DNA of 64,000 nt, from positions 163,254 through 227,253 of the forward strand of contig NZ_BMYF01000005.1 in the NCBI RefSeq assembly GCF_014652135.1. Reading direction: 5' to 3'. The notes beneath the pieces are model-generated. The model searched no databases. It had not been told where the DNA came from and was given only the letters and a program-made list of their open reading frames with translations. This DNA is from Mongoliitalea lutea (GTDB lineage: Bacteria; Bacteroidota; Bacteroidia; Cytophagales; Cyclobacteriaceae). Each line of letters opens with the position of its first letter. Position 1 is the first letter of the stretch. Below are positions 27,245-38,178 of this stretch, in pieces. Position numbers and translations under genes: made by a program.

Positions 27245-28900
27245 TTCAACAAATTTCCCAAAAGATACATACTCCTGATACAGTCTTTCATAGACTTCCA
27301 CATGCTCAGGGATAGGATAGTAAATGTTGTCGAAGCCTGAACCCATGGCTTGGATGGCTTCTTGTGTATTGGAATATATGCCTGCTGCTACGGCTGCATA
27401 CATGGCTGCACCTAAGGCAGGGGCCTGCTCGGAGGTAGCAACTTTGATTGGCATATTCAATACATCTGCCAATGTTTGCATGACTAGGGGTGATTTTTTT
27501 GCTACTCCCCCCAACCCGATTACTGCATCAATCGCTACTCCTTCCTGTCTGAATCGCTCTACGATACTTTTGGAACCAAAGCAAATGGACTCTACCAATG
27601 ATTTGAATATCCTTGCAGCATCCGAACCCATACTCAAATTTCTTAAAGCACCCTTCAATGCCTGATTGGCATCGGGTGTTCTTCTTCCATTAATCCAATC
27701 CAGGGCAACAATGGTTGATTCCTCCACAGGAATTTGCAATGCTTGTTCAGAAAGCTTAACCAACAACTGATCATCCAACTCTTGGATCAAAGCAGCCTTT
27801 TCATGGTCTGAAATGGCACTGCTTTTTTGAATGAGCTCTATACTGGGCTCCAACAGTAGTTTTTTAAACCATGCCAATACATCACCAAAAGCAGATTGCC
27901 CTGCTTCCAATCCTATCGTCCCTGGTATGACTGACCCATCCACTTGGCCACAAATCCCTGGGATTAACTTTTCCCCCAAACTTGCTTTATTGGCCACCAT
28001 GATATCACAAGTGGATGTCCCCATCACTTTCATCAGGGTATTTTCAGAAATCTCAGCACCTACAGCCCCTGCATGGGCATCAAAAGTCCCAACAGCCACA
28101 ACCACTGAGGTAGACAAACCAAGGATTTCTGCCCAATCCTCACTAAGATTCCCTGCAACAGTGTCCGAAGTATAGGTCTGCTCGTAGAGACGGTCTCTCA
28201 AGTCAGCTAAATAAGGGTCAAATAGTTGTAAAAACTCTTTAGAAGGTAAGCCTCCCCAGGATTCATGCCACATAGCCTTGTGTCCTGCTGCACATCTGCT
28301 TCTTTTGAGTTCCAATGGATTTTGACATCCAATCAGTTGAGCTGTAATAAAATCACAATGCTCCATCCAGGAATATGCAGCATTTTTGACAGATTCATCC
28401 ACTCTGATCGTTCGAAGGATTTTAGCCCAAAACCATTCTGAAGAATAAATCCCTCCTTCAAATTGGGTGTAATCGATTCCCTCCCAAGTTCTTGCCACTC
28501 GATTGATTTCATCTGCTTCTCCAATTCCTGTATGGTCTTTCCATAGGATCATCATGGCATGAGGATTTTCGGCAAATTCAGGCGTCATGGCCAAAGATTG
28601 GCCCTTTTCATTGACAGCCATAGGAGAAGAACCCGTAGTGTCAACACAGATAGCTTTTACTGATTTTGGATCTATTCCTGACTCTTTTAAAACTGCCGTG
28701 ATGGTAGTTTGTAACCCCTCCAAATGGTCCAATGGATGTTGTCTAAACTGGTTTTTTACTGGATCACAGTATAATCCTTGCTTCCATCTAGGATACCAAA
28801 AAACATTACTGGCTACTGTAACTCCAGTTTCAACATTTACCAATACTGCCCTTACCGAGTCAGAACCATAATCTAATCCTATAACAAATTGATTGTTCAT
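27236..28900 (-). CDS. araB: Ribulokinase
   Basis: This 554-aa FGGY-family kinase opens with the ATP-binding phosphate-1 loop GLDYGSDSVRAVLVN. The AraB-type marks GTSTCDIMVA, VCGQVDGSVIPG-like GICGQVDGSVIPGTIGLEAGQSAFGD and the C-terminal GLGGVAKKSPLVMQTLADVL (adenosine loop) follow. It phosphorylates L-ribulose to L-ribulose 5-phosphate in the cytoplasm. It follows GH51 by only 8 bp. The last codon and stop fall inside a minisatellite repeat, so the native 3' end may have been replaced. The protein length is still normal for AraB. Confidence 0.96.
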   Translation of the reverse strand: MNNQFVIGLDYGSDSVRAVLVNVETGVTVASNVFWYPRWKQGLYCDPVKNQFRQHPLDHLEGLQTTITAVLKESGIDPKSVKAICVDTTGSSPMAVNEKGQSLAMTPEFAENPHAMMILWKDHTGIGEADEINRVARTWEGIDYTQFEGGIYSSEWFWAKILRTIRVDESVKNAAYSWMEHCDFITAQLIGCQNPLELKRSRCAAGHKAMWHESWGGLPSKEFLQLFDPYLADLRDRLYEQTYTSDTVAGNLSEDWAEILGLSTSVVVAVGTFDAHAGAVGAEISENTLMKVMGTSTCDIMVANKASLGEKLIPGICGQVDGSVIPGTIGLEAGQSAFGDVLAWFKKLLLEPSIELIQKSSAISDHEKAALIQELDDQLLVKLSEQALQIPVEESTIVALDWINGRRTPDANQALKGALRNLSMGSDAARIFKSLVESICFGSKSIVERFRQEGVAIDAVIGLGGVAKKSPLVMQTLADVLNMPIKVATSEQAPALGAAMYAAVAAGIYSNTQEAIQAMGSGFDNIYYPIPEHVEVYERLYQEYVSFGKFVEKG

Positions 28901-28908
28901 ATTTTGAA

Positions 28909-30468
28909 TTACTTTACACGAATCATTAAAACTGAATTCGCCGGAACAGATAAATTCAACTGATTGCTCTTGAGCTTAAAATCCTTGAAACTACTTTTCT
29001 TTACCACCTCTTTGCTAGTGAAAGAATTATAGGAATCTACCGAGGGAGCAGTAACTATTTCTGCTGTCGCTCCTTTGGCTTGCATGCCTCTCAAATCAAT
29101 TTCAAGTGGCAGATTCTTATCCGGATGAATGTTTGCAATGCTGATATTGACCGTACCATCAGAAGATTTGGAGGAAGATACATGTAATGCTTCCAATTGT
29201 TCCTGTCCAAAAGCAACGTTCTCGGTCACCAAATGATGAGGCACTAAGGTTGCGTCTTTGTGAGGTTTATACAAATCAAAAACATGATACGTTGGTGTCA
29301 AAATCATATCATCTTCCGAGGTCAAAATAATGGCTTGCAATACATTGACGGTTTGGGCCAAATTAGCCATATGCACCCGCTCCGCATGCTTGTTGAAAAT
29401 ATTCAGAGATATAGCCGCTACATGGGCATCACGCATGGTGTTTTGTTGATATAAAAATCCTGGATTGGTACCGGGCTCGACTTGAAACCAAGTGCCCCAC
29501 TCGTCAAGAATGATTCCTACTTTTTTCTCTGGATCGTACATGTCCATGATGGTGCTATGCTTGGTAATCAATTCATCCACCCTAGCAGCCTTTCTCAAGG
29601 TTTCCAAATACTCTTCTTTGGTGAATTCAGTAGCCTTACCCTTGTTCTCCCAAGTACCTGTTACGGTGTAGTAATGAAGGGAGAGACCATCCATCATATT
29701 CAAGGGAATGTTTTTCATCAACACTTCCGTCCAGTTCAAATCCCAATCGTTGGCACCACCTGCTATTTTGTATAATTTGCTTCCTGGGTAATCTCTGGCA
29801 AAAGTGGCATATCTTCTATACTCATTGGCATAATACTCAGGGGTCATATGACCTCCACAGCCCCAGCTTTCATTCCCAACACCCCAATATTTGATATTCC
29901 AAGGTTCTTCTTGCCCATTTCTTCTGCGCAGATCAGCCATAGGGCTTACTCCATCAAAATTAATGTATTCTATCCATTTGGACATTTCCTCCACGGAACC
30001 AGAACCTACATTACCTGTGATGTAGGGTTCCGTGCCAATCCTTTTGGCAAAGTTTAAAAACTCATGCGTCCCAAATGAATTATCTTCCGTTACTCCACCC
30101 CAGTGGGTATTAACCATTTTTGGTCGCTGAGCTGGATCTCCAATACCATCAGTCCAATGGTATTCATCCGCAAAGCAACCTCCCGGCCAACGCAGATTTG
30201 GGATTTCCAAATCAATCAAGGCTTGCATCACATCTAAGCGATACCCATCTTCATTGGGTATAGATGAATTCGGCCCTACCCAAATCCCTCCATAGATATT
30301 TCTACCCAAGTGTTCTGCAAAATGTCCATAGATATGTCTATTGATAGTAATATGACCTTGGTCAGTGTTGACAATCAATTTATTTTGTCCAACAAGCACC
30401 AATGGAAATAAGCAAAGAGCCAGCACAAAAGCTAAAAACTGAAATCTAGAGATGATACGCATGTTCAT
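28909..30468 (-). CDS. GH51 alpha-L-arabinofuranosidase
   Basis: This 519-aa protein has an N-terminal signal sequence (about 8-28) and a TIM barrel with [13 protein letters not shown], acid/base Glu200 in [13 protein letters not shown] and nucleophile Glu323 in [13 protein letters not shown]-terminal beta-sandwich completes the GH51 layout. It releases terminal alpha-L-arabinofuranose from arabinoxylan, arabinan or oligosaccharides by retention, feeding araA. The signal peptide means it acts in the periplasm. It lies 22 bp after the GH127 gene in the arabinose operon, not in the xylan operon. Confidence 0.95.
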   Translation of the reverse strand: MNMRIISRFQFLAFVLALCLFPLVLVGQNKLIVNTDQGHITINRHIYGHFAEHLGRNIYGGIWVGPNSSIPNEDGYRLDVMQALIDLEIPNLRWPGGCFADEYHWTDGIGDPAQRPKMVNTHWGGVTEDNSFGTHEFLNFAKRIGTEPYITGNVGSGSVEEMSKWIEYINFDGVSPMADLRRRNGQEEPWNIKYWGVGNESWGCGGHMTPEYYANEYRRYATFARDYPGSKLYKIAGGANDWDLNWTEVLMKNIPLNMMDGLSLHYYTVTGTWENKGKATEFTKEEYLETLRKAARVDELITKHSTIMDMYDPEKKVGIILDEWGTWFQVEPGTNPGFLYQQNTMRDAHVAAISLNIFNKHAERVHMANLAQTVNVLQAIILTSEDDMILTPTYHVFDLYKPHKDATLVPHHLVTENVAFGQEQLEALHVSSSKSSDGTVNISIANIHPDKNLPLEIDLRGMQAKGATAEIVTAPSVDSYNSFTSKEVVKKSSFKDFKLKSNQLNLSVPANSVLMIRVK

Positions 30469-30490
30469 TGGGTTTATTCTTATTATTAAT

Positions 30491-32833
30491 TTATTTCATC
30501 AATCGAATGTGATGGATCTTTGGCGTTTGTTTCCCATCAATACTTTGAATGTTGATTTCCAAGACCTCTTCAAGTGGTTTTTCCAAATCAAACTCATGAA
30601 CAATCATCTGTCCAGCATCAATTTGCCGAGGCTTGGTCTCGACTAAGGATCCATTGAGGAAAAGCTTGTAAGCTTCACTACTTTCCGGTTTGAAGAGCAT
30701 TATCCTCAACACCTTTCCTTCAGCATTCATATTTTTCAACTCATATTGGATAAAAGAGCGGGTACTTCTCCAAAAGAGACCGTCCTGCTGACCTGTTAGT
30801 GTCTGTTCACCTTTGAAAGCGTGTTCTGATTCCGGTTGCTGCTCCCCTAAGGAAATTTTATCAACCGTGATAGCTTCCAATTTTCGAATCAGTTCATCCT
30901 TGGATTGGAGCTCCTTTCTGAATTCTTGATAATCCTTGGAGTCAATTTCCGGCCAGTAGACTTGATATCTGCTATCGTGAATGGAAAAAAATGGAACCAA
31001 TTCAATAGATGCTGCTGAGGTCAATAAGTCTTCCGCTTTTAACTCAAAAGTTAAGTTATCCGAGGATTTTATTGGCAAGGTCTCTTGCGCTCGCTTCAAA
31101 ACAGGAGTCAATTCAAGCGGTGTCATAGGTCCACTTGCCACATGTCCCATCCTACTTCCATCTGCAATTAAGCCTTGGAGGCCTTCTTGGCTGGTTTTAG
31201 CACCCAAGACGATTGGGCCATACAGGAAAGAAACCCAAGGTGAACCATCTGGAAGATTTTCCTTTCGCACCTCCATTGGGAATTCAACTTCAATTTGATC
31301 ATTTTTCGACCAAAGTCCTTGAATCAGCACATACCCTTCATTATCTCTCAAGACCTCTATTTCTTCCTGATTAACAAAAACTTTTAATTTACCAGGCCGC
31401 ACCCAATTTGGATATCTCAGGCGAAGATTAGCTTCTACAGTTCCCTCATGGGCAAAGCTGATAGAAGTGCCTTCTTGATAAGGAAAATTTGTTTGTTGAA
31501 TTAATTTGATTCCCTTTTCCTCCCAATCAAGTTTCGAGGCTATAAATAGGTTGATGTATAAATCATTTTTGCTCAACGCATAGATTGCTTGACCATATTT
31601 GGCATGGTTTTCTAGACCTGAACCTACACAGCACCAAAAATTTTCATGAGGTTGGGAGTATACCCTGTAATGATTGGGGCGCATAGAGGTAAAGTAAACA
31701 AAACCGCCTTGCTCGGGATGTTGGCTTGAGAGAATATGATTGAAAAGCGTACGCTCGTAATAGTCAAAATAGCTGGCCTGTGGAGATTTTTTGAATAGTT
31801 TCTCTGAAAGTCGCAGCATATTGTAAGAATTACAAGTCTCCGGACCTTCCTCGGAGGCAATCATGGATGAAAAATCATTGGCGGGATGGAAATGCTCCCG
31901 TACGCTATTACCTCCGATGGATACAGATCGTTGATTGACCACTATATCCCAAAAATACTTGGATGCATGCCCCATTTCTTCATCTCCTGAAAGTAAAGCT
32001 ATTTGCTGAAACCCGATGACCTTGGGAATTTGCGTATTGGCATGCATACCAGTAAGTCTATCTTCCCTAGCTAACAAAGGATTTAGCAATGTTTGGTGAG
32101 ACATTTGTTTGGCCAAATTCAAATAGCGTTCATCAGATGTCAATTCATACACATCAGCAAAAATCTCATTCAATCCACCATGCTCACTGATCAATATTTC
32201 TTGAAACTGTTCCTCTGTAAAGTTTGAAGTGAGTTCCATAAACCAGTCCGTAAGCTCAATCAACATGGGTTTGGCTTGTTCTTTACCGGCGATTTGGTAA
32301 GCATCCCTTAATCCCGCAAAAACCTTATGAATATTATACAGAGGAACCCAACGATCGTTAAGGGAGAAACTTGCTGCTTTAATTTGTCCATTTCTAAGCT
32401 CTTCCCAGATTTTCTTCCCTCCCGGTACACCGCTTAGATAACCTGAACCACTCGCTTGTTGAGCAACCCTCAGTTGCGCTAACATATAATCCAACCGACT
32501 TTCGATATCCGGATCCCCAGTTGACGCATAGGTCATGGCCAAGGCAGACAGGTAATGACCTCCTATATGCCCATCCAGTCCTCCACTTTCCCAGTTTCCG
32601 TAATTTTCAGCCGACCAAGGGATACCAGCCTCTTTCATATACGGAGCCAAAAGTCTATCAACATCCATTTCCAGGATATACCGCTTGTTGACATCCATCG
32701 CTTGCTTAAAAGGACTCTCTAGCAACATGATTTGGTCTAAACGAAAAAACTCCACGGCGGAAGACTGTGCTTGAACACTCAACACAGCTAACAAAAAGAA
32801 TCCGATTATATGAAGACAAGCTTTGAAACTCAT
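30491..32833 (-). CDS. GH127/GH146 (DUF1680) beta-L-arabinofuranosidase
   Basis: This 780-aa protein has a signal peptide ending near VQAQ (residue 23). The DUF1680 (alpha/alpha)6 barrel carries the expected Zn/catalytic set: Glu332 and Cys334 in [12 protein letters not shown], and the Cys401-Cys402 pair in NFWCCVGSG. One of these Cys is the nucleophile in characterised members. Other family motifs are [22 protein letters not shown] and [11 protein letters not shown]. It removes beta-L-arabinofuranose. It is the first gene of the GH127-GH51-araB-araD-galM operon and is divergent from araR, with about 0.5 kb between. Confidence 0.93.
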   Translation of the reverse strand: MSFKACLHIIGFFLLAVLSVQAQSSAVEFFRLDQIMLLESPFKQAMDVNKRYILEMDVDRLLAPYMKEAGIPWSAENYGNWESGGLDGHIGGHYLSALAMTYASTGDPDIESRLDYMLAQLRVAQQASGSGYLSGVPGGKKIWEELRNGQIKAASFSLNDRWVPLYNIHKVFAGLRDAYQIAGKEQAKPMLIELTDWFMELTSNFTEEQFQEILISEHGGLNEIFADVYELTSDERYLNLAKQMSHQTLLNPLLAREDRLTGMHANTQIPKVIGFQQIALLSGDEEMGHASKYFWDIVVNQRSVSIGGNSVREHFHPANDFSSMIASEEGPETCNSYNMLRLSEKLFKKSPQASYFDYYERTLFNHILSSQHPEQGGFVYFTSMRPNHYRVYSQPHENFWCCVGSGLENHAKYGQAIYALSKNDLYINLFIASKLDWEEKGIKLIQQTNFPYQEGTSISFAHEGTVEANLRLRYPNWVRPGKLKVFVNQEEIEVLRDNEGYVLIQGLWSKNDQIEVEFPMEVRKENLPDGSPWVSFLYGPIVLGAKTSQEGLQGLIADGSRMGHVASGPMTPLELTPVLKRAQETLPIKSSDNLTFELKAEDLLTSAASIELVPFFSIHDSRYQVYWPEIDSKDYQEFRKELQSKDELIRKLEAITVDKISLGEQQPESEHAFKGEQTLTGQQDGLFWRSTRSFIQYELKNMNAEGKVLRIMLFKPESSEAYKLFLNGSLVETKPRQIDAGQMIVHEFDLEKPLEEVLEINIQSIDGKQTPKIHHIRLMK

Positions 32834-33069
32834 GAAGGCTTTTCAAAATTCAAGTAAGGCAGTGCTGCCTTACTTGAATTGGTTTATAGGTTTGTGAGAA
32901 AATATTCCTTTGAAAAAGAAAGTAAAGCAAGTCAGGTATCTTTCAACCCGCCTGCTTTAATTTCCAATAACAACTAACCCAAAATACATTTCATTCACTC
33001 AATCGTTAAATCCTATGAGCGTATTACTTTTTCGAATTTGAAGCAAAAAAAATAAAATAGCAAATTTTT

Positions 33070-33088
33070 AAATGTTTTTTTTACACTA
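33070..33088. promoter_or_regulatory. AraR-box-like palindrome, imperfect
   Basis: AAATGTT-TTTTT-TACACTA has the same 7-5-7 layout as the sites at 33178 and 38179. The right arm is close to the consensus and the left arm is degenerate. Confidence 0.4.
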
Positions 33089-33177
33089 ATCAAACTCAAT
33101 ACAAAGTTTAATGAACAAATACAAGGACAAAAAATCATTAAGCACTGATAATCAATACTTAAAAATCAATCATAATC

Positions 33178-33196
33178 ACGTGTATTTTTTACACAT
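33178..33196. promoter_or_regulatory. AraR-box-like palindrome in the araR/GH127 intergenic region
   Basis: ACGTGTA-TTTTT-TACACAT has GTGTA/TACAC arms that are perfect, with a 5-bp spacer. It has the same geometry as the perfect site upstream of the transketolase genes. It is a candidate operator for the NUDIX-type AraR encoded 134 bp away. Confidence 0.62.
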
Positions 33197-33329
33197 GTTA
33201 TACCCTTAAACAGCATCACATACTAAGAAACTGATCTATTGGACACTAAAAACCTATACCATTGCTCTTATTAAGTGTATAAATTGGATTTAAAATGATT
33301 TTATCTTATTTTTCCAAAAAAATACCTGC

Positions 33330-34040
33330 ATGAAATACTCGAATCAAACAAGAATGCTCGTTGCGGTGGATTGTATCATCTTTGGATTCGATGGAACAGA
33401 TTATAAAATTTTGCTTATCCAACGAGGATTTGCGCCTGAAAAGGAAAAATGGAGCTTGATGGGAGGGTTTGTTCAGATGGATGAAACCTTGGATGAAGCA
33501 GCCAAACGTATCTTGAATCAATTGACAGGACTCCATGATGTATATATGGATCAAATGTCTGCATTTAGCCAACCTTTAAGAGATCCGATTGAGCGCGTGA
33601 TTGCTGTACCCTATGTTTCACTGATTGATATTGAAAAATACAGTAAGCAGATCAATAATGATTTTCACGCCAAATGGTTTTCTATAAGAGAAATCCCAAA
33701 GCTGATTTTCGATCATGGCGACATGGTTGAACTTGCTTTACAGCAACTGCGCTACAAAGCAGCACTTCATCCCATTCTATTTGAATTACTTCCAGAAAAA
33801 TTCACGCTTCCTCAGCTACAGACCATGTACGAGGGATTGTATGACATCAAACTGGATAAGCGAAATTTTACCCGCAAACTCCTTTCTTCCAATCTCCTTC
33901 ATAAGGAAAATGATAAGGACAAATCCAGCTCCAAAAAAGGCGCTTATTACTATTCCTTAAATGAGGACTTCTACACAAGAAACCTAAGCAATATCCTGCC
34001 TATTGTTTCAAAAAGTGACATATCTCTGGCTGCTGAATAA
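33330..34040 (+). CDS. araR: NUDIX-fold transcriptional regulator of arabinose use (AraR/NrtR family)
   Basis: This 236-aa protein has an N-terminal NUDIX domain (about 8-140) and a C-terminal winged helix (about 150-225: FTLPQLQTMYEGLYDIKLDKRNFTRKLL). The Nudix box at 45-68 (GGFVQMDETLDEAAKRILNQ) has lost the REUxEE core, so hydrolysis is unlikely and the domain should sense a sugar ligand. This is the architecture of the Bacteroidetes AraR repressor, which is released from DNA by L-arabinose. Context agrees: it is divergent from the GH127-araBD operon and 35 bp upstream of araA. The start is the first ATG of the frame. Confidence 0.88.
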   Translation: MKYSNQTRMLVAVDCIIFGFDGTDYKILLIQRGFAPEKEKWSLMGGFVQMDETLDEAAKRILNQLTGLHDVYMDQMSAFSQPLRDPIERVIAVPYVSLIDIEKYSKQINNDFHAKWFSIREIPKLIFDHGDMVELALQQLRYKAALHPILFELLPEKFTLPQLQTMYEGLYDIKLDKRNFTRKLLSSNLLHKENDKDKSSSKKGAYYYSLNEDFYTRNLSNILPIVSKSDISLAAE

Positions 34041-34075
34041 TATCAACCAAAAAATAAACCTCCAAACCTATTTTA

Positions 34076-35575
34076 ATGAAAGATTTTAACCAATTCGAAC
34101 TTTGGTTCCTTACAGGAAGCCAACATTTATATGGAGAAGAAACACTCCAACAAGTAGCAGAACACTCCCAATTGATCGCTCAGGAACTTAACAATTCAAA
34201 AGACATTGCTCTTAAGGTAATTTTCAAGCCAACGGTCAAAACCACCGAGGAGATCTATCAGATTTGCCAAGCAGCCAATCAGTCAACCGCTTGTATTGGA
34301 GTAATTACCTGGATGCATACCTTCTCCCCTGCCAAGATGTGGATCAATGGATTAAAAATTTTGCAAAAACCATTGCTGCACTTGCATACACAATTTAATC
34401 GGGATATTCCATGGGGAAGTATTGATATGGACTTCATGAACCTCAATCAGAGTGCGCACGGCGATCGAGAGTTTGGGTTTATGGTTTCCAGAATGAAAAT
34501 CGAACGCAAGGTGGTGGTAGGCCACTGGCAATCCGCTGATGTTCATCGCCAAATCGACTCTTGGGCGAGGGCTGCTGCTGCTTGGGCGGATTGGCAAGGA
34601 GCTAAATTTGCCCGTTTTGGTGACAATATGAGAAATGTTGCCGTCACGGAAGGGGACAAAGTCGAAGCTGAATTACAATTTGGATTCGCTGTCAATACCT
34701 TTCCTGTTGGAGATTTGGTAGCTTATATCCAAGCCGCCAGCGATCAGGAAGTTCAAGCTTTGATTGATGAATACGAGGGTTCCTACACGCTGGCGGATGA
34801 GCTCAAATCCACAGGTAACCGCCGATCTTCCTTAATAGATGCTGCTCAAATCGAAGTCGGTTTACGTAACTTTTTGAAAGAAGGTGGCTTCAAAGGCTTC
34901 ACCAACACCTTCGAAGACTTGCACGGCATGAAGCAGCTCCCAGGAATTGCAACTCAGCGACTAATGGCAGAAGGATATGGTTATGCAGGGGAAGGAGATT
35001 GGAAAACAACAGCCTTGGTTCGCGCTATGAAAGTCATGGGAACAGGACTTAAAGGCGGCAGTGCATTTATGGAAGACTACACCTACCATTTTGATCCTGC
35101 AAACCCTATGGTACTTGGGGCTCACATGCTGGAAGTAGACCCTGTTTTAGCCGCAGATAAACCAAGTTGCGAAGTACATCCATTGGGAATCGGAGGAAAA
35201 GAAGACCCTGTTCGCTTGGTCTTCAATGGAAAATCAGGATACGCTGTGAATGCCTCCTTGGTAGACATGGGTAATCGCTTTCGACTGGTAGTCAATGAGG
35301 TGGAAGCAGTACCTGTCACAGAAAAACTACCTAAGCTCCCTGTTGCACGGATTTTATGGAAACCCCTTCCGGATATGCAAACAGGTTGTGCGGGATGGAT
35401 ATATGCAGGTGGTGCACATCATACTTGCTTGAGCTTGTCCTTGACTACCGAGCATTTAGATGACTTTGCTAAAATTGCAGGGATTGAAAATATCACCATT
35501 GGACAAGGCACTTCTTTGAAGCAACTTCAACAGGAAATTAAGTGGAGTGATGCTTTTTATAAGTTAGGCATGTAA
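34076..35575 (+). CDS. araA: L-arabinose isomerase
   Basis: This 499-aa protein has the normal length for AraA. Motifs include [13 protein letters not shown] at the start, [27 protein letters not shown], the metal-binding and catalytic part [13 protein letters not shown], and HMLEVDP and GGAHHTCLS near the end. It isomerises L-arabinose to L-ribulose with Mn2+ in the cytoplasm. It is cotranscribed with araR (35 bp gap) and ends 16 bp before a strong terminator. It supplies the substrate for araB on the opposite strand. Confidence 0.97.
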   Translation: MKDFNQFELWFLTGSQHLYGEETLQQVAEHSQLIAQELNNSKDIALKVIFKPTVKTTEEIYQICQAANQSTACIGVITWMHTFSPAKMWINGLKILQKPLLHLHTQFNRDIPWGSIDMDFMNLNQSAHGDREFGFMVSRMKIERKVVVGHWQSADVHRQIDSWARAAAAWADWQGAKFARFGDNMRNVAVTEGDKVEAELQFGFAVNTFPVGDLVAYIQAASDQEVQALIDEYEGSYTLADELKSTGNRRSSLIDAAQIEVGLRNFLKEGGFKGFTNTFEDLHGMKQLPGIATQRLMAEGYGYAGEGDWKTTALVRAMKVMGTGLKGGSAFMEDYTYHFDPANPMVLGAHMLEVDPVLAADKPSCEVHPLGIGGKEDPVRLVFNGKSGYAVNASLVDMGNRFRLVVNEVEAVPVTEKLPKLPVARILWKPLPDMQTGCAGWIYAGGAHHTCLSLSLTTEHLDDFAKIAGIENITIGQGTSLKQLQQEIKWSDAFYKLGM

Positions 35576-35591
35576 ACGATACAAAACGAAC

Positions 35592-35628
35592 AAAAAAAGC
35601 AGAACGAGTATCCCGTTCTGCTTTTTTT
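35592..35628. terminator. Bidirectional intrinsic terminator between araA and the HAD/transketolase operon
   Basis: A perfect stem AGCAGAACG/CGTTCTGCT with a 7-nt loop is flanked by a 7-A run on the left and a 7-T run on the right, so it can stop transcription from both sides of this convergent pair. Confidence 0.92.
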
Positions 35629-35671
35629 GTTTAGTAATCAATCGTTCAATGAAGAGCAGTTTTTCCAACCA

Positions 35672-36334
35672 TCACTTGAAAATACCTAAGCGTTCATCTC
35701 TGTAATCTTGGATGAAAAAGAGAATATTATCTAAATAGGCGAAATCTTTTTCAGGATGCATGGTCGTAAGGGCTACTGCCTGCATTCCCGCATTTCTGGC
35801 TGCTTCTACTCCTTTCGGCGAATCTTCAAATACGACACATTTCTCTGGCACTACACTTACTGCGGAAGCACATTTCAAGAAGACTTCAGGATTGGGCTTG
35901 CTTAAAACCACATCATCGGCATGAACGATCGCATCAAAGCAGGAACGAATCCCTAATGCATCCAATGAGAAATCCACATTGAAAGGAATCGCTGCTGTAC
36001 CCAAGGCTATTTTATAATTTTTCGCTTGAAGTAAATCCATAAATGACTGAAAACCCTCAATTGGAGCAATGATATCTTTGTAAACTGCTTGATACCGTTT
36101 TTCTTTTTCAATGGACCAATGATGCATTTCTTCCTCAGTCAAGGCGTCTGGACCTAACACGCGGGCAAATAGTTCACTGTTTTTCCCATACATCTCCAAC
36201 CAAACCCGCTCAATCGTTATAGCTACATTGAGATCTTGGACCAAAAGTTCATGCCAAGCCTTAGCATGGTAGGCCATATCATCGATGATGGTTCCGTTCA
36301 GATCAAATAAAATTGCATCAAATGATTTATTCAT
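35672..36334 (-). CDS. HAD-superfamily sugar phosphatase, beta-phosphoglucomutase-like
   Basis: This 220-aa protein has a helical cap domain and a Rossmann core. Motif I is FDLNGTIIDD with nucleophile Asp11; the usual second Asp (DxD) is Asn13, a change that removes the normal general acid/base. Motif II is LGTAAIP, motif III has the Lys in VVLSKPNPEVF, and motif IV is CVVFEDSPKGVEAARNAGM. The closest group is the beta-phosphoglucomutase/sugar-phosphate phosphatases. It overlaps the end of the transketolase C-terminal gene by 8 bp, so translation is probably coupled and the substrate may be a pentose or hexose phosphate. It is the last gene of that operon. Confidence 0.85.
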   Translation of the reverse strand: MNKSFDAILFDLNGTIIDDMAYHAKAWHELLVQDLNVAITIERVWLEMYGKNSELFARVLGPDALTEEEMHHWSIEKEKRYQAVYKDIIAPIEGFQSFMDLLQAKNYKIALGTAAIPFNVDFSLDALGIRSCFDAIVHADDVVLSKPNPEVFLKCASAVSVVPEKCVVFEDSPKGVEAARNAGMQAVALTTMHPEKDFAYLDNILFFIQDYRDERLGIFK

Positions 36335-37286
36335 AATTTTTTCTTTGGATGACTTTTTTCACCTTCTCGACAATGGTCAAGGCATCCAATCCATATTTTT
36401 TCATCAAATCTTCAGGCTTGCCGCTTTCTCCAAAGCTATCATTGACAGCCACATACTCTTGTGGCACCAACTGTTTGGAAACAATAACCTGAGCGATACT
36501 ATCCCCAAGCCCACCTAGGCGATTATGTTCTTCAGCAGTCACGACACAGCCTGTTTTCTGGATAGATGCCAATACAGCCTCCTCATCGAGTGGTTTGATG
36601 GTGTGAATATTGATAATTTCCGCATCAATTCCTTGAGCTTTCAGGATTTCTTCTGCCAATACGGCCTCCCAAACCAAGTGACCTGTAGCAAAAATAGTCA
36701 CATCTTTACCCTCTTTGATTTTCCAAGCTTTCCCAATTTCAAAAACCTGATCAGCAGGTGTAAAAACCGGAATCACGGGTCTTCCAAATCTCAGGTAAAC
36801 CGGTCCATAATGATCTGCAATAGCTAAGGTAGCTGCTTTGGTTTGATTGTAATCGCAAGGATTGATAACAGTCATCCCCGGAAGCATTTTCATCATACCC
36901 AAATCTTCCAAAATCTGATGTGTTGCACCATCCTCCCCCAAGGTAAGACCTGCATGGGAAGCACAGATTTTTACATTTTTATGAGAATAGGCGATGGACT
37001 GACGGATTTGGTCATATACCCTACCCGTACTGAAATTAGCAAAAGTACCTGTAAATGGGATTTTACCGCTGATGGTCAAACCTGCGGCAATTCCCATCAT
37101 ATTGGCTTCGGCAATACCGACTTGGAAAAATCTTTCCGGATATTTCTTCTGAAAATCACCCATTTTGAGTGAACCAATCAAATCGGCACACAATGCCACA
37201 ACATCTGGATGTGTTTCTCCCAACTGTGAAAGCCCGGCACCAAATCCGGAGCGAGTATCTTTTTTTTCTGTATATTCTAAAATCAT
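36327..37286 (-). CDS. Transketolase, C-terminal subunit (split type)
   Basis: This 319-aa protein matches the pyrimidine-binding and C-terminal domains of transketolase: FQVGIAEANMMGIAAGL with the catalytic Glu, FANFSTGRVYDQIRQSIAY, HAGLTLGEDGATHQILED, and the C-terminal domain with VVTAEEHNRLGGLGD. It pairs with the N-terminal subunit encoded 12 bp upstream to make an active ThDP enzyme. This transfers two-carbon units between xylulose 5-phosphate and aldose phosphates. It receives the product of AraD. The AraR-like and LacI-like sites in front of the operon connect it to pentose supply. Confidence 0.94.
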   Translation of the reverse strand: MILEYTEKKDTRSGFGAGLSQLGETHPDVVALCADLIGSLKMGDFQKKYPERFFQVGIAEANMMGIAAGLTISGKIPFTGTFANFSTGRVYDQIRQSIAYSHKNVKICASHAGLTLGEDGATHQILEDLGMMKMLPGMTVINPCDYNQTKAATLAIADHYGPVYLRFGRPVIPVFTPADQVFEIGKAWKIKEGKDVTIFATGHLVWEAVLAEEILKAQGIDAEIINIHTIKPLDEEAVLASIQKTGCVVTAEEHNRLGGLGDSIAQVIVSKQLVPQEYVAVNDSFGESGKPEDLMKKYGLDALTIVEKVKKVIQRKNYE

Positions 37287-37298
37287 CGGTTTCTTAGT

Positions 37299-38138
37299 TT
37301 AATAATCCTGAAGCGTTGAAGGTAATTGAGCGAGTGCTTTTTCCAACTGCTCATCATTTGGGGCTATTCCATGCCATTTGTGCGTACCTACCATAAAGTC
37401 TACCCCAAAGCCCATTTCTGTATGTAATAAAACAACCACAGGCTTCCCTTTTCCAGAAGCTTCAAAAGCAGCATTGATATCCTCACATAGTTGGTCCATA
37501 TCATTACCTTCGGCCGAAAGTACCTCCCAGCCGAAAGCTGTGAACTTGGCTGCCAAGTCTCCGTTATCCATGACCTCCTTTGTTGGCCCATCGATCTGCT
37601 GTCCGTTGTAATCTACAAAAGCAATGAGATTATCCACCTTATGGTGTGCAGCAAACATAGCAGCTTCCCAGTTTTGGCCTTCCTGCAACTCCCCATCTCC
37701 TGTCAATACGATTACTTTTTGAGGATCTTGATCCAGCTTTTTTCCTAAAGCGGCACCAATAGCCACCGAAATCCCCTGACCAAGAGAGCCAGAGGCAATT
37801 CGCACACCTGGTAAACCTTCATGGGTAGTCGGGTGTCCTTGTAAACGTGAGTCTAGTTTTCTAAAAGTCGCTAATTCGCTTACATCAAAATACCCGGCAC
37901 GTGCCAAGACACTGTACCAAACAGGTGAAATATGCCCATTGGAAAGGAAAAATAAATCTTCCCCATTCCCTTTCATAGAAAACTGAGGATCGTGCTTAAG
38001 TTTCCAGAAATAAAGTGCTACAAAAAAGTCGGCGCAACCCAAGGATGCTCCGGGGTGACCAGATTGGCACTGATGCACCATTCGCAGAATATCACGCCTC
38101 ACTTGAGTCGCAATTTCTTTCAATTGATTACTATTCAT
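37299..38138 (-). CDS. Transketolase, N-terminal (ThDP-binding) subunit
   Basis: This 279-aa protein has the ThDP pyrophosphate-binding domain: GHPGASLGCADFFVALYF, GSLGQGISVAIGAALGKKL and the GDG...N motif in GDGELQEGQNWEAAMFA with FVDYNGQQ. It is the first gene of the transketolase-HAD operon. Its ATG lies 41 bp from the AAGTGTG palindrome and 75 bp from the LacI-type site. The split format is widespread in Bacteroidetes and Archaea. Housekeeping transketolase may exist elsewhere; this copy looks dedicated to pentose use. Confidence 0.94.
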   Translation of the reverse strand: MNSNQLKEIATQVRRDILRMVHQCQSGHPGASLGCADFFVALYFWKLKHDPQFSMKGNGEDLFFLSNGHISPVWYSVLARAGYFDVSELATFRKLDSRLQGHPTTHEGLPGVRIASGSLGQGISVAIGAALGKKLDQDPQKVIVLTGDGELQEGQNWEAAMFAAHHKVDNLIAFVDYNGQQIDGPTKEVMDNGDLAAKFTAFGWEVLSAEGNDMDQLCEDINAAFEASGKGKPVVVLLHTEMGFGVDFMVGTHKWHGIAPNDEQLEKALAQLPSTLQDY

Positions 38139-38178
38139 ACAATATGTTTAATAGGTTTGTGTGTTAAAGATAGATACA

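Larger units (their letters stand above)
32834..33329. other. Divergent intergenic control region of the arabinose operons
   Basis: This is 496 bp of AT-rich DNA between the GH127 operon (minus) and araR-araA (plus). It contains two AraR-box-like palindromes (33070-33088 and 33178-33196) and a half site AAGTGTA at 33273-33279, about 50 bp before the araR start. No gene is seen in it. Confidence 0.6.
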
